Source: Bacillota bacterium (lineage in GTDB: Bacteria > Bacillota > Clostridia > Clostridiales > Clostridiaceae). Taken from it: 39,027 nucleotides of DNA. How positions within the stretch are numbered: the first letter of the stretch is position 1; each line of letters opens with the position of its first letter. The notes below the pieces were generated by a model. The model saw only the letters and a list, made by a program, of their open reading frames with translations. It ran no database searches and was not told the DNA's origin. Positions 24,961 through 34,137 of this stretch are shown here, one piece after another. Position numbers and translations under genes: made by a program. The stretch is taken from positions 1-39,027 of the forward strand of contig JAEWQX010000081.1 in assembly GCA_023399035.1 (NCBI GenBank), given 5' to 3'.

Positions 24961-27900
24961 CTATTTACCTTTAACTTCATAAAATGCTTTAATTAATGCT
25001 TCATCATTATCGCATCCAAGGTTTTTATATTTTTCAACTGTTTCAATTACTTTCTTGTAATCCCTTGGTATTATCTTAATGAAGTTTGATTTTTCACTTT
25101 CAAAGTTAAATAGTATCTTGTTTCCTTTTGGCGAACCTGTAGCATTTACATGCTCTTCGATTAAGTCTTTGACAATCTTTTCATCATCTAAGCTTAATTC
25201 TTCTAAAAGAACCATATCTTCATTTATATTTATTCTGTAGTTTTCATCTTCTCTATAAAGATAAGCAACTCCTCCACTCATACCAGCTGCAAAGTTAATA
25301 CCAGTCTTACCTAATACAACAACCTTACCACCAGTCATATATTCACATCCATGTGCTCCAACACCTTCAACAACAGCAGTTGCACCAGAATTTCTTACAC
25401 AGAATCTTTCTCCTGCAATACCATTTATGAATACCTTACCTGAAGTAGCACCATATAATGCAACATTACCAATTAATATATTTTCATCTGCAACAAATGA
25501 AGATTTCTTTGGTGGATAGACTATAAGCTTACCACCTGATAATCCCTTACCAAAGTAGTCATTAGCATCTCCTTCAACTTCAAATGTTACACCATTTGGA
25601 ATGAATGAAGCAAAACTTTGACCTGCTGATCCATTACATTTAACAGAGATAGTGTCTTCAGGTAGTCCCTCATGACCATTTACCCTTGTTACTTCAGAAC
25701 CAAGTATAGTACCAAGTGTTCTATCTGTATTGGTTATATCTATCTCTACACTTGTCTTTTCGCCATTTTCAATAGCATTTTTAAATTTATTTAAGAATAG
25801 TTTTTCATCAATTACTTGTTCTAACTTGAAGTCATACTTCTTGTCAGGATTGAATCTAACTACTTTTCCTCTATATTTATCAGGAGTATAAAGTACTGCA
25901 CTTAAATCAACATTCTTAGCCTTCCAGCCATGAACATTCTTTTTCTGCTTAAGTCTGTCTACTCTACCAATCATGTCATCCACTTTTCTAAATCCAAGCT
26001 TAGCCATAATTTCTCTTAATTCCTGTGCTATGAAATACATAAAGTTAACTACATATTCAGGTTTTCCTTTAAATCTCTTTCTTAATTCCTCATTTTGAGT
26101 AGCTACACCAACTGGACATGTATCTAAGTTACATACTCTCATCATTACACATCCTAGAGTTACTAATGGTGCTGTTGCGAATCCGAATTCTTCTGCTCCA
26201 AGAAGTGCAGCAATAGCAACGTCTCTACCACTCATAAGCTTACCATCAACTTCAACTCTTACTCTTTCTCTTAATTCATTAAGAAGCAATGTCTGATGTG
26301 CTTCTGCAAGGCCTAATTCCCAAGGAAGACCAGCATTTTTGATAGAGTTTCTAGGTGATGCACCAGTTCCTCCATCATATCCTGAAATTAATATTACTTC
26401 AGCTCCACCTTTTGCAACACCAGCTGCAACAGTACCTACTCCACATTCAGAAACTAATTTAACAGAAACCCTTGCTCCTGTATTAGCATTCTTTAAGTCG
26501 TAAATTAACTGAGCTAAATCTTCTATAGAGTAAATATCATGATGTGGTGGTGGTGATATAAGTCCTACACCAGTAGTTGAATGTCTTGTCTTAGCGATCC
26601 AAGGATAAACTTTACCACCTGGAAGCTGACCACCTTCACCTGGTTTTGCACCTTGTGCTAACTTAATTTGAAGTTCATCAGCATTTACTAAGTATTCTGA
26701 TGTAACACCAAATCTACCTGATGCAACCTGCTTGATTGAAGATCTTCTTGAATCTCCATTTTCATCAACGATCCATCTTTCTCTATCTTCTCCACCTTCA
26801 CCAGTGTTAGATTTACCACCAATTCTGTTCATGGCAATTGCTAAAGCTTCATGCGCTTCTTTTGAAATTGATCCATAAGACATAGCTCCTGTCTTAAATC
26901 TCTTAACAATTTCTTCAACTGGTTCAACTTCTTCTAATGGAATTGAATTTGAACTATAATCAAATTCTAATAATCCTCTTAATGTAATTTCAGCTTCTTC
27001 ATCATCTATTAAAGCTGTATATTCCTTAAATAATTCATAGTTATTAGTCCATGTAGACTGTTGTAATTTATGAATAGTTAATGGATTGTATAAATGTTCT
27101 TCCTGACCATTATTACCACTTCTTAATTTTTCATATCCTGGAGTATCTAATGCAAAATCAGCTGCATAAGTCTTAGGTTTAAATGCATTATTATGTCTTA
27201 TTTCAGCTTCTTCCTGGATTTCCTTAAGCCCAATACCTTCTATTCTGCTTGTAGTATTTGTAAAGTATCTATCTATAACTTCCTTACTTATACCTATAGC
27301 TTCAAATATCTGCGCACCTTGATATGACTGTATAGTAGAAATACCCATCTTAGAAAGAATCTTAGTTATTCCCTTAAGAACTGCCTTATTATAGTTGTAA
27401 ACAGCCTTATCGTAGTCAATACCTTCTAATAATTCATCTTCAATTAATCCTCTTATTGTTTCATAAGCCATATATGGATTAATTGCTGATGCACCAAATC
27501 CAAGTAAAGTTGCAAAATGATGTACCTCTCTTGGTTCTCCACTTTCAAGAACTAATCCTACTGAAGTTCTTGTTCCTTTTTGAACCATAAATTGATGAAG
27601 TGCTGAAACTGCAAGTAATGAAGGTATTGGAACTTTATTAGCAGATACATTTCTATCTGATAATATTAAGATAGTATATCCCTTAACATACGCATCCTGT
27701 GCCTTTTCAAATAACTCATCAAGAGCATCTTCTAATGATGTTCCTTTATCATAAACTATATCTATAACTTTTGATTTTAAGTTTCCTTTATTATATGACT
27801 TTATTTTTGCTAATTCAGAATCATTTATGATTGGTGAATCAAGCTTAATAAGTTCACAGTTTGAAGGTCTATCCTCTAAGATATTTCCTTCTGGTCCAAT

Positions 27901-29541
27901 ATAAACATTTGAAGCAGTAACTATTTCTTCTCTTATAGCATCTATTGGTGGATTTGTTACCTGTGCAAATAACTGCTTAAAGTAGTTGAATAAAGGCTGA
28001 GCCTGTTTTGATAATACTGCAAGCGGAGTATCAACACCCATTGCAGCTAGTGGTTCTGCTCCGTTTTCTGCCATTGGAAGCATAGTAGACTTAACTTCTT
28101 CATAAGTGTATCCGAAAGTCTTTTCAAGTCTTCTTCTTGTTTCCTTATCATATTCAATCTTAAGCTTTTTGCTTTCTTCCATTTTGTCTAATGTTACAAG
28201 GTTTTCCTGTAACCATTCACCATAAGGATGTTCATTAGCATAAGTGTTCTTCAATTCTTCATCACTGATAACTTCCTTTTTAACTGTATCAACAAGAAGC
28301 ATTCTTCCTGGCATTAATCTATCTTTCTTTTCAACTATTTCAGCTGGTATTTCTAATGCACCAACTTCTGATGAAAGAATAAGCCTTCTATCCTTAGTTA
28401 TGTAATATCTTGAAGGCCTTAATCCATTTCTATCTAAAACTGCACCAACTTTTTCACCATCTGTAAATACAATAGACGCTGGTCCATCCCATGGTTCCAT
28501 CAATGTAGCATTATATTCATAGAAATCTTTCTTTTCCTTGCTCATAGTCTTGCTCTTATACCATGGTTCTGGAATTGCCATCATAACTGCTCTAGTTAAA
28601 TCCATACCATTCATATATAAGAATTCAAGATTATTATCAAAGATTGCTGAATCTGAACCTTCCTTGTTGATTATAGGAAGAACTCTGTTTAAGTCTTTAC
28701 CAAGCACTCTTGATTTAACGTTTGTTTCTCTAGAATATATCTTGTTTACATTTCCTCTTAAAGTATTTATTTCACCATTGTGAATCATAAATCTATTTGG
28801 ATGAGCTCTTTCCCAGCTTGGGAATGTATTAGTACTATATCTTGAGTGAACTAACGCAAGTGAAGTTTCTAGCCTTTCATCATCAAGATCCTTATAGAAT
28901 TCTCGAAGTTGTGTTGATAAAAGCATACCCTTGTATACAATTGTCTTTGCTGAAAAAGATGCTATGTAGAAAGTTTCATTTAAAAATTTGCTTATCCATC
29001 CAGCTCTCTTTTCAATATTTCTTCTTACTATATATAATTTTCTTTCAAAATCTCTTCCTCTTTTTGTACCATTAGGTCTCTTTACAAAAGCCTGCATGAT
29101 ATAAGGCATAGCTTCTAAAGATGCTTTTCCTAGTATAGATGGATTCGTTGGTACTTCCCTCCATCCTATAAGTTCAAGACTTTCTTCCTTACAGATATCT
29201 TCAAAAAGGCTTACAGCTTCTTTTCTAGCCTTTTCCTCTTGAGGTAGGAATAGCATTGCCACTGCGTAATCTCCCTCTTCACCTAGGACTTTTCCTTTAG
29301 AGCCTAATTCTTCCTTGAAGAATTCATGAGGTATATTAAATAATATTCCTGCTCCATCTCCTGTATTTTCATCAGCACCAGTTCCACCTCTGTGCTTTAA
29401 TTTTTCTAATATTGTTAAACAATCTGACAGAATTTCATGAGACTTTTCACCGTCAATATTAACGATAGTCCCAATTCCACATGCATCATGTTCAAAACAT
29501 GGATCATATAAACCTTGTGCATTTGGATAATTATTTTCCAT
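24961..29541 (-). CDS. gltB: Glutamate synthase, large subunit
   Basis: 1526 residues, normal for the bacterial large subunit. The class II glutaminase nucleophile is Cys21 in HDACGIG, so a 20-residue propeptide is removed. The central and synthase domains follow, with SGGKSNTGEGGEDRERW-like GGKSNTGEGGEDRERW, the FMN region, the 3Fe-4S cysteines in CVMMRVCNLDTCPVG, and a C-terminal GXGXG beta-helix (GLSGGKLIVYPP, GERFCVRNSGATAVVEGVG). With GltD it forms GOGAT, the partner of the GlnA encoded nearby. AGGGGGG precedes the ATG. No terminator-type leader was found upstream, unlike glnA and the amtB genes. Confidence 0.96.
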   Translation of the reverse strand: MENNYPNAQGLYDPCFEHDACGIGTIVNIDGEKSHEILSDCLTILEKLKHRGGTGADENTGDGAGILFNIPHEFFKEELGSKGKVLGEEGDYAVAMLFLPQEEKARKEAVSLFEDICKEESLELIGWREVPTNPSILGKASLEAMPYIMQAFVKRPNGTKRGRDFERKLYIVRRNIEKRAGWISKFLNETFYIASFSAKTIVYKGMLLSTQLREFYKDLDDERLETSLALVHSRYSTNTFPSWERAHPNRFMIHNGEINTLRGNVNKIYSRETNVKSRVLGKDLNRVLPIINKEGSDSAIFDNNLEFLYMNGMDLTRAVMMAIPEPWYKSKTMSKEKKDFYEYNATLMEPWDGPASIVFTDGEKVGAVLDRNGLRPSRYYITKDRRLILSSEVGALEIPAEIVEKKDRLMPGRMLLVDTVKKEVISDEELKNTYANEHPYGEWLQENLVTLDKMEESKKLKIEYDKETRRRLEKTFGYTYEEVKSTMLPMAENGAEPLAAMGVDTPLAVLSKQAQPLFNYFKQLFAQVTNPPIDAIREEIVTASNVYIGPEGNILEDRPSNCELIKLDSPIINDSELAKIKSYNKGNLKSKVIDIVYDKGTSLEDALDELFEKAQDAYVKGYTILILSDRNVSANKVPIPSLLAVSALHQFMVQKGTRTSVGLVLESGEPREVHHFATLLGFGASAINPYMAYETIRGLIEDELLEGIDYDKAVYNYNKAVLKGITKILSKMGISTIQSYQGAQIFEAIGISKEVIDRYFTNTTSRIEGIGLKEIQEEAEIRHNNAFKPKTYAADFALDTPGYEKLRSGNNGQEEHLYNPLTIHKLQQSTWTNNYELFKEYTALIDDEEAEITLRGLLEFDYSSNSIPLEEVEPVEEIVKRFKTGAMSYGSISKEAHEALAIAMNRIGGKSNTGEGGEDRERWIVDENGDSRRSSIKQVASGRFGVTSEYLVNADELQIKLAQGAKPGEGGQLPGGKVYPWIAKTRHSTTGVGLISPPPHHDIYSIEDLAQLIYDLKNANTGARVSVKLVSECGVGTVAAGVAKGGAEVILISGYDGGTGASPRNSIKNAGLPWELGLAEAHQTLLLNELRERVRVEVDGKLMSGRDVAIAALLGAEEFGFATAPLVTLGCVMMRVCNLDTCPVGVATQNEELRKRFKGKPEYVVNFMYFIAQELREIMAKLGFRKVDDMIGRVDRLKQKKNVHGWKAKNVDLSAVLYTPDKYRGKVVRFNPDKKYDFKLEQVIDEKLFLNKFKNAIENGEKTSVEIDITNTDRTLGTILGSEVTRVNGHEGLPEDTISVKCNGSAGQSFASFIPNGVTFEVEGDANDYFGKGLSGGKLIVYPPKKSSFVADENILIGNVALYGATSGKVFINGIAGERFCVRNSGATAVVEGVGAHGCEYMTGGKVVVLGKTGINFAAGMSGGVAYLYREDENYRININEDMVLLEELSLDDEKIVKDLIEEHVNATGSPKGNKILFNFESEKSNFIKIIPRDYKKVIETVEKYKNLGCDNDEALIKAFYEVKGK

Positions 29542-29871
29542 CGAATTTCCCCCCTGAATTTATAATATGTATATATAAATTAATAATCTATATATTATTA
29601 GTCATAAATCAAATAATATATATTTATTTTTATATCTTATATAATTTGTGTTCATCTCTAGTATTGTTATCATTATCCTAAAATTATAGTAACAAAATGA
29701 TAATTTTAAAACTTATACTCAATTCCCCGCCTCTAATATCAAATTAATATATAGGAAAATAACGAACAGTAATATTTCTCCGAAATAATTTTACTCGTAT
29801 TTTTATAGATAAACTTATAGTATTTATTTGAGAAATATGTCAGATAATATATCTGACATATTTCTCAAATT
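29542..29871. other. Upstream region of gltB
   Basis: 330 nt, very AT-rich, holding the hairpin at 29826-29870 and presumably the gltBD promoter. TATAAT occurs on the minus strand near 29680 but with a poor -35. Two alternative small stems (AAAATTAT/ATAATTTT and TTATCATT/AATGATAA) lie near 29665-29705. No six-base-loop/terminator arrangement as in the glnA leader is seen. Confidence 0.4.
29826..29870 (-). terminator. Terminator after the ANTAR gene
   Basis: Perfect 21-bp stem (core TTTGAGAAATATGTCAGATA / its complement) with a 3-nt loop, beginning 1 nt past the stop codon of the ANTAR protein gene. Ends the glnA-ANTAR transcript. The tail is only moderately T-rich. Confidence 0.7.
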
Positions 29872-30432
29872 CTATTCAAGTTCCTGTAATATTAAACCAG
29901 CAATATCCTTCATCCTTCTTCCTGAATCCATGCTTATTTTCTGCATATATCTAAATGCTTCATTTTCCGTAAGTCCAGATGTAGCCATCAACTGTCCCTT
30001 CGCCTTTTCAATAAGCTTTCTGTCTTCAAGTGTATGTTCCAGCTTTTCTACTTTCTGCTTCAACTTTTGGATTCTTCTCTTGCTTTGGAAAATCAAATCT
30101 ATTGCATTTGTTAAAAGAACGCTGGAAATCTTAGTTCCCATACAGTATATATCCGTATCTTCTTCTATATATGATCTATAAGGTTCATTTACAAGAGCTA
30201 AAAAGCTTGTGTAATCCACTAAATTTTCATAGGCATCCAGTAAACTCATATCTTTAAATTTATATCCTACTAAGACAAGGTCCGGGGAATACTGCATAAC
30301 TAATCTAATCAATTCATTACCTGATGTGCAAAGAGCTATAATTTCATATCCCTCCTGGCAGAGCAGTGTCTTTAACTTTGCTGCCGTATCAATATTGCCT
30401 AACGCTATAATAATTTTTCCTTTTTGCATCAT
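29872..30432 (-). CDS. nitR: ANTAR-domain RNA-binding antiterminator with degenerate receiver
   Basis: 186 residues. An N-terminal receiver-like fold is followed by a coiled-coil helix (about 115-135) and a C-terminal ANTAR domain (LEDRKLIEKAKGQLMATSGL, then NEAFRYMQKISMDSGRRMKDIAGLIL). ANTAR domains bind small RNA hairpins with six-base loops and block overlapping terminators. The receiver lacks the phosphorylation aspartate (DLVLVGYKF where LLD is usual), the acidic pair after strand one (ALGN) and the usual lysine (VNEP), so it is probably not phosphorylated. It lies 38 nt after glnA in the same transcript. The name follows the glnA-nitR cluster I recall from C. saccharobutylicum. GGTGGGG decides the ATG; a second ATG follows at once. 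Confidence 0.88.
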   Translation of the reverse strand: MMQKGKIIIALGNIDTAAKLKTLLCQEGYEIIALCTSGNELIRLVMQYSPDLVLVGYKFKDMSLLDAYENLVDYTSFLALVNEPYRSYIEEDTDIYCMGTKISSVLLTNAIDLIFQSKRRIQKLKQKVEKLEHTLEDRKLIEKAKGQLMATSGLTENEAFRYMQKISMDSGRRMKDIAGLILQELE

Positions 30433-30470
30433 TGCAATCCCCACCTTATATGATAATTAGCTTCACTAGA

Positions 30471-31802
30471 TTAATATCTATCCAAGTAATTTTCTATTTC
30501 CCAGTCATGTACCTTTGTTCTATAGTCATCCCATTCAGCTTCTTTAGCTTCTACATAATTTTCATAGATGTGTTCACCTAAAGCCTTCTTAGCTAATTCG
30601 CTTTCTTTCATAAAATTAACTGCTTCATATAAGTTGTTTGGTAAGTTATCAATTCCTGCTTCTTTTCTTTCTCTATCACTCATAGCAAAGATATTTGCAA
30701 CTGTTTCTTCTTCAACTTCTAAATTATTCTTGATTCCTTCTAAACCAGCCTGTAATAATACTGCTAAAACTAAATATGGGTTAGCACTTGGATCTGGACA
30801 TCTAAGTTCTATTCTAGTTCCTGCCCCTCTTGAAGCTGGTACTCTGATTAATGCTGTTCTATTGCTGCAAGACCAAGCTAAATAAACTGGTGCTTCATAT
30901 CCTGGAACTAATCTCTTATAAGAGTTAACTAATGGATTTGTAACAGCTGATAAACCTTTGATGTTCTTTAATATACCAGCAATAAATTGGTACGCAACTT
31001 TGCTTAATCCGTTCTTATCGCTTGGATCAGCAAATACATTTTCACCATCTTTAAATAATGACATATTCACATGCATTCCAGAACCATTGATTCCAAAGAT
31101 TGGTTTTGGCATGAAAGATGCATGTAATCCATGTCTTTGAGCTATTGATTTAACAACTAATTTGAATGTCATAATCTTGTCTGCTGTTTCTAACGCTGGT
31201 CCATATTTGAAGTCTATTTCATTTTGTCCTTCAGCAACTTCATGATGAGATGCTTCTATTTCAAATCCCATTTCTTCTAAAGCTAAAGTCATATCTCTTC
31301 TTGCATTTTCTCCTCTGTCTGTTGGAGCTAAATCGAAATATCCAGCCTTATCCTGAGTAATAGTTGTTGCATGTCCGTTTTCATCAGTTTCAAATAAGAA
31401 AAATTCACACTCTGGTCCAACATTCATTTCATATCCTAGTTCTTTAGCATCAGCAATTGCTCTTCTTAATGCATATCTAGGATCTCCATCAAATGGTGTT
31501 CCATCTGGTCTGTAAATATCACAAATCAATCTTGCAACTTTACCTTGTTGCGGTCTCCATGGGAATATTACAAAGCTGTCTAAATTTGGTCTTAAATACA
31601 TATCTGATTCTTCAATTCTAACGAATCCATCGATAGAAGAACCATCAAACATTATTTCATTATCTAATGCCTTTTTTAATTGTTTTTCAGTTATTGCCAC
31701 ATTTTTCAATGATCCAAAGATATCAGTAAATTGAAGTCTTATGAATCTAACTCCATTTTCTTCCACTAATTTAATAATATCTTCCTTTGTGTATTTTGCC
31801 AT
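30471..31802 (-). CDS. glnA: Glutamine synthetase, type I
   Basis: 443 residues, the GSI-alpha length. It makes glutamine from glutamate, ammonia and ATP. Beta-Grasp N-terminus (VRFIRLQFTDIFGSLKNVAI), latch region FDGSSIDGF, catalytic metal and substrate regions GPECEFFLF, EGQNEIDFKYG, NGSGMHVNMSL, and the ATP-binding NRTALIRVP. I see no adenylylation site of the GSI-beta type, so control is expected from feedback and transcription. AAGGGGGAA decides the ATG. The leader carries a promoter, a six-base-loop hairpin and an overlapping terminator. The ANTAR protein follows in the operon. Confidence 0.96.
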   Translation of the reverse strand: MAKYTKEDIIKLVEENGVRFIRLQFTDIFGSLKNVAITEKQLKKALDNEIMFDGSSIDGFVRIEESDMYLRPNLDSFVIFPWRPQQGKVARLICDIYRPDGTPFDGDPRYALRRAIADAKELGYEMNVGPECEFFLFETDENGHATTITQDKAGYFDLAPTDRGENARRDMTLALEEMGFEIEASHHEVAEGQNEIDFKYGPALETADKIMTFKLVVKSIAQRHGLHASFMPKPIFGINGSGMHVNMSLFKDGENVFADPSDKNGLSKVAYQFIAGILKNIKGLSAVTNPLVNSYKRLVPGYEAPVYLAWSCSNRTALIRVPASRGAGTRIELRCPDPSANPYLVLAVLLQAGLEGIKNNLEVEEETVANIFAMSDRERKEAGIDNLPNNLYEAVNFMKESELAKKALGEHIYENYVEAKEAEWDDYRTKVHDWEIENYLDRY

Positions 31803-31826
31803 TTGAAATTCCCCCTTTTTATTAAA

Positions 31827-31870
31827 AAAGGCGTACAACAGATAGGTTTAACCATCTATTGAACGCCTTT
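31827..31870 (-). terminator. Leader terminator of glnA
   Basis: Minus strand AAAGGCGT / ACGCCTTT plus inner helices (AGAT/AUCU and GGTT/AACC), followed by TTTTTTAAT, ending 18 nt before the glnA ribosome site region. An intrinsic terminator ahead of the gene it would silence. Its 5' arm is shared with the hairpin at 31858-31877, so only one can form. Confidence 0.75.
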
Positions 31871-31877
31871 GCTCAAT
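31858..31877 (-). promoter_or_regulatory. ANTAR-type hexaloop hairpin in the glnA leader
   Basis: Minus strand ATTGAGC - loop AAAGGC - GTTCAAT: seven pairs (one G-U) and a six-base loop with A at position 1 and G at position 4, the pattern recognised by ANTAR proteins. The loop and 3' arm are the 5' arm of the leader terminator. Confidence 0.65.
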
Positions 31878-31894
31878 TCATATCTTATACTGAT

Positions 31895-31923
31895 ATTATA
31901 CAGCATCTTTTATCACTAATCAA
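31895..31923 (-). promoter_or_regulatory. Sigma-A promoter of glnA
   Basis: TTGATT, 17-nt spacer, TATAAT on the minus strand. The predicted start lies only about 10 nt before the hexaloop hairpin, leaving little room for the usual first ANTAR hairpin. Confidence 0.65.
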
Positions 31924-32298
31924 TACTATATTTTAAAAAAATAAATATTTTATTAAATTTACTTAATTAATATAAGTAAAAATCAAAAATACTTAAATAA
32001 TTAAAGTTAATTTATATAAATAAATTCTTATAAACATTATATTATAGGACTATAAATTTGTCACCTTATTTTTTACTTTTCTTATAATACTTACAATACT
32101 TATTTTAATATTAATATATTAATTATATTACAAAGCAAATCGAAATAATACCTGTTAAAGATCTATATATGAGAATAAATAATCCTCATATAAAACTCTA
32201 TAAAAAATTCTTTAATACAATAATTTATATATATAAATTATTCTTAAAATCACTTCAATATATACACAAAATAGATAAAATAAATGAATATATGAAAA
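31924..32298. other. AT-rich gap between glnB and the glnA promoter
   Basis: About 375 nt with no gene. It contains an 8-bp inverted repeat TATATGAG / CTCATATA (32166-32192) and a perfect 24-bp palindrome of AATAATTTATAT and its complement (32219-32242), which may be regulatory or chance in such AT-rich DNA. Confidence 0.4.
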
Positions 32299-32340
32299 TA
32301 GATATTCGGTCAGAATATTAAAATCCCGATCAAATATCTA
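32299..32340 (-). terminator. Terminator of the PII gene
   Basis: TAGATATT / AATATCTA extended by GGTC/GATC (one G-U) across a mismatch, starting 25 nt after the stop codon, followed on the minus strand by TTTTCATATA. Confidence 0.55.
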
Positions 32341-32365
32341 CTATTAATAAAAGCATTATTACCTT

Positions 32366-32725
32366 TTATTCATTAGTCAAAGCTTCTTTTCCAGTAGCTC
32401 CTGTTCTAATCTTTACTACATCTTTAACATCATATACAAAAATCTTACCGTCTCCGATTTCTCCAGTTCTCAATATCTTTGTAGCTACATCAATAACCTT
32501 TTGAACTGGAACTTCGCATACTATTATTTCTATTTTAATTTTTGGTAGCAGCTTTAACTCCATTGGAACTCCTCTGTAATATTGTATATCACCTTTCTGA
32601 GTACCACATCCTAAGACTTGAGTTACAGTCATACCCATAACTCCTATTTCATTTAGTGCTGTCTTAAGTTCATCAAAATTGCTTTTTCTTGTAATAATCT
32701 CTATTTTACTAATGCTATCTGCCAT
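32366..32725 (-). CDS. glnB: PII nitrogen-regulatory protein (GlnB/GlnK type)
   Basis: 119 residues. A trimeric signal protein that senses 2-oxoglutarate and ATP/ADP and usually blocks the ammonium channel encoded beside it. The T-loop ends YYRGVPMELKLLPKIKIEIIV, with Tyr50 in the place of the uridylylated Tyr51 of E. coli. The C-terminal signature TGEIGDGKIFVYDV (about 87-100) is present. GGGAGG precedes the ATG. It follows amtB on the same strand, but the gap is enlarged by a 135-bp inverted-repeat element. Pairing with amtB suggests a GlnK-like role. Confidence 0.9.
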   Translation of the reverse strand: MADSISKIEIITRKSNFDELKTALNEIGVMGMTVTQVLGCGTQKGDIQYYRGVPMELKLLPKIKIEIIVCEVPVQKVIDVATKILRTGEIGDGKIFVYDVKDVVKIRTGATGKEALTNE

Positions 32726-32746
32726 ATTAAAATCCTCCCTATATTT

Positions 32747-32881
32747 AGTTAAGAGTTAACAATTGTTAGTTAACAGTTTTGTATGGTATTCCACAGGAAT
32801 ATCTAATAAAAATATATTTCAAGAAATCTCGTTAAGAGATTTCATCCTTAACTGTTACTTGTTACCTCTTAACTCTTAACT
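32747..32881. repeat. MITE-like 135-bp inverted-repeat element
   Basis: Terminal inverted repeats of 32 nt match at 24 positions, the outer 13 (AGTTAAGAGTTAA) perfectly. The 71-nt core contains two small palindromes (ATTCC/GGAAT and AAATCTC/GAGATTT). It fills the space from 2 nt after the amtB stop to about 6 nt before the glnB ribosome site. No coding capacity and no clear target duplication. In minus-strand RNA it could fold into one long hairpin. Confidence 0.55.
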
Positions 32882-32883
32882 GA

Positions 32884-34137
32884 CTACATATTAATATCTA
32901 CACTCTGGAAATCTGCATAACTGCTTTCAAGACCATGTTCTTCTATATCAAGACCTCTGATTTCTTCTTCTCTTGATACTCTTAAACCAATAGTTGCCTT
33001 AATTGCTTTGAATAATATTGTTGCTGTTGCTATTGACCATATAGCTACTGCTGCAACACCTAAACATTGAACACCGAAGAATTTAAATCCTCCACCATAG
33101 AATAATCCACCTTCAACTGCAAATGCTCCTGTTAAAATTGTTCCAACAACACCATTTATACAGTGAACTCCAATTGCACCAACTGGATCATCAACCTTTA
33201 ATACTTTATCAACAAATTCGATTCCATATACCATTGCAAATGCTGAAGCAATACCTATGATTGCTGCACCTGCTGGTGAAACAACATCACATCCTGCTGT
33301 AATAGCAACTAATCCTGCAAGAACACCATTTAAAGTCATACTTACATCTGGTTTTCCATATTTCAACCAAGTAACAATCATTGTTACAGCTGCTGCAGCT
33401 GCTGCAGCTAAATTTGTTGTTATAAATACTCTTGAACTTAACTCTAATGCTCCATCTCCTGTAATACCTAAGCTTGATGCTGGGTTAAATCCAAACCATC
33501 CCATCCATAAAATAAATACTCCAAGTGCACCAAGTGTTAAACTATGTCCTGGGATAGCATTTGATTTACCTTCCTTAGTGTACTTACCAATTCTAGGCCC
33601 AAGTATTGTTGCACCTACTAATGCACACCATCCTCCAATTGAGTGAACAGCTGTTGACCCTGCAAAATCATGGAATCCTAATTGAGCTAACCAGCCGCCG
33701 CCCCAAATCCAGTGACCTGCTATTGGGTAAATAACTGCACTTATTACTGCACTATATACACAATAAGAAATAAATTTTGTTCTTTCTGCCATAGCACCAG
33801 AAACTATTGTTGCTGCTGTTGCACAGAATACTGTCTGGAAAAATAAAAATGCGTAATTATTAATTGAGTCAGCAGCATTTTCTGCTGTTCCATCTGCAAA
33901 GAATCCTGGTATACCGATAATACCTAATGCATCTTTTCCAAACATTATTCCAAAACCTACAATCCAATATATAAGTGAACCTAAAGCAAAGTCCATTAAA
34001 TTTTTCATTATGATGTTACCTGCATTCTTTGAACGAGTAAAACCTGTCTCAACCATTGCGAAACCTGCCTGCATCCAGAATACTAAAATTCCTCCAAGTA
34101 GTACCCAAAGGGTATCTATAGCCATATTTGTATCCAT
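32884..34137 (-). CDS. amtB: Ammonium transporter, proximal copy
   Basis: 417 residues with eleven predicted membrane helices. It conducts ammonium across the cytoplasmic membrane. The pore twin histidines are visible: His165 in HDFAGSTAVHSIGGW and His325 in GAIGVHCINGVVG. The N-terminal signature AGFAMVETGFTRSKNAGNIIMKN is present, and a conserved cytoplasmic C-terminal tail (REEEIRGLDIEEHGLESSYA) fits PII binding. AAGGAGG lies about 8 nt before the ATG. The PII gene follows downstream. The leader has its own consensus promoter and terminator. Confidence 0.95.
   Translation of the reverse strand: MDTNMAIDTLWVLLGGILVFWMQAGFAMVETGFTRSKNAGNIIMKNLMDFALGSLIYWIVGFGIMFGKDALGIIGIPGFFADGTAENAADSINNYAFLFFQTVFCATAATIVSGAMAERTKFISYCVYSAVISAVIYPIAGHWIWGGGWLAQLGFHDFAGSTAVHSIGGWCALVGATILGPRIGKYTKEGKSNAIPGHSLTLGALGVFILWMGWFGFNPASSLGITGDGALELSSRVFITTNLAAAAAAAVTMIVTWLKYGKPDVSMTLNGVLAGLVAITAGCDVVSPAGAAIIGIASAFAMVYGIEFVDKVLKVDDPVGAIGVHCINGVVGTILTGAFAVEGGLFYGGGFKFFGVQCLGVAAVAIWSIATATILFKAIKATIGLRVSREEEIRGLDIEEHGLESSYADFQSVDINM

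Noticed and set aside
33257..33646. Long plus-strand frames antisense to both amtB genes (also 34856-35356)
   Set aside because: They mirror the constrained codons of the real genes, occur in both paralogues, and have no ribosome sites.
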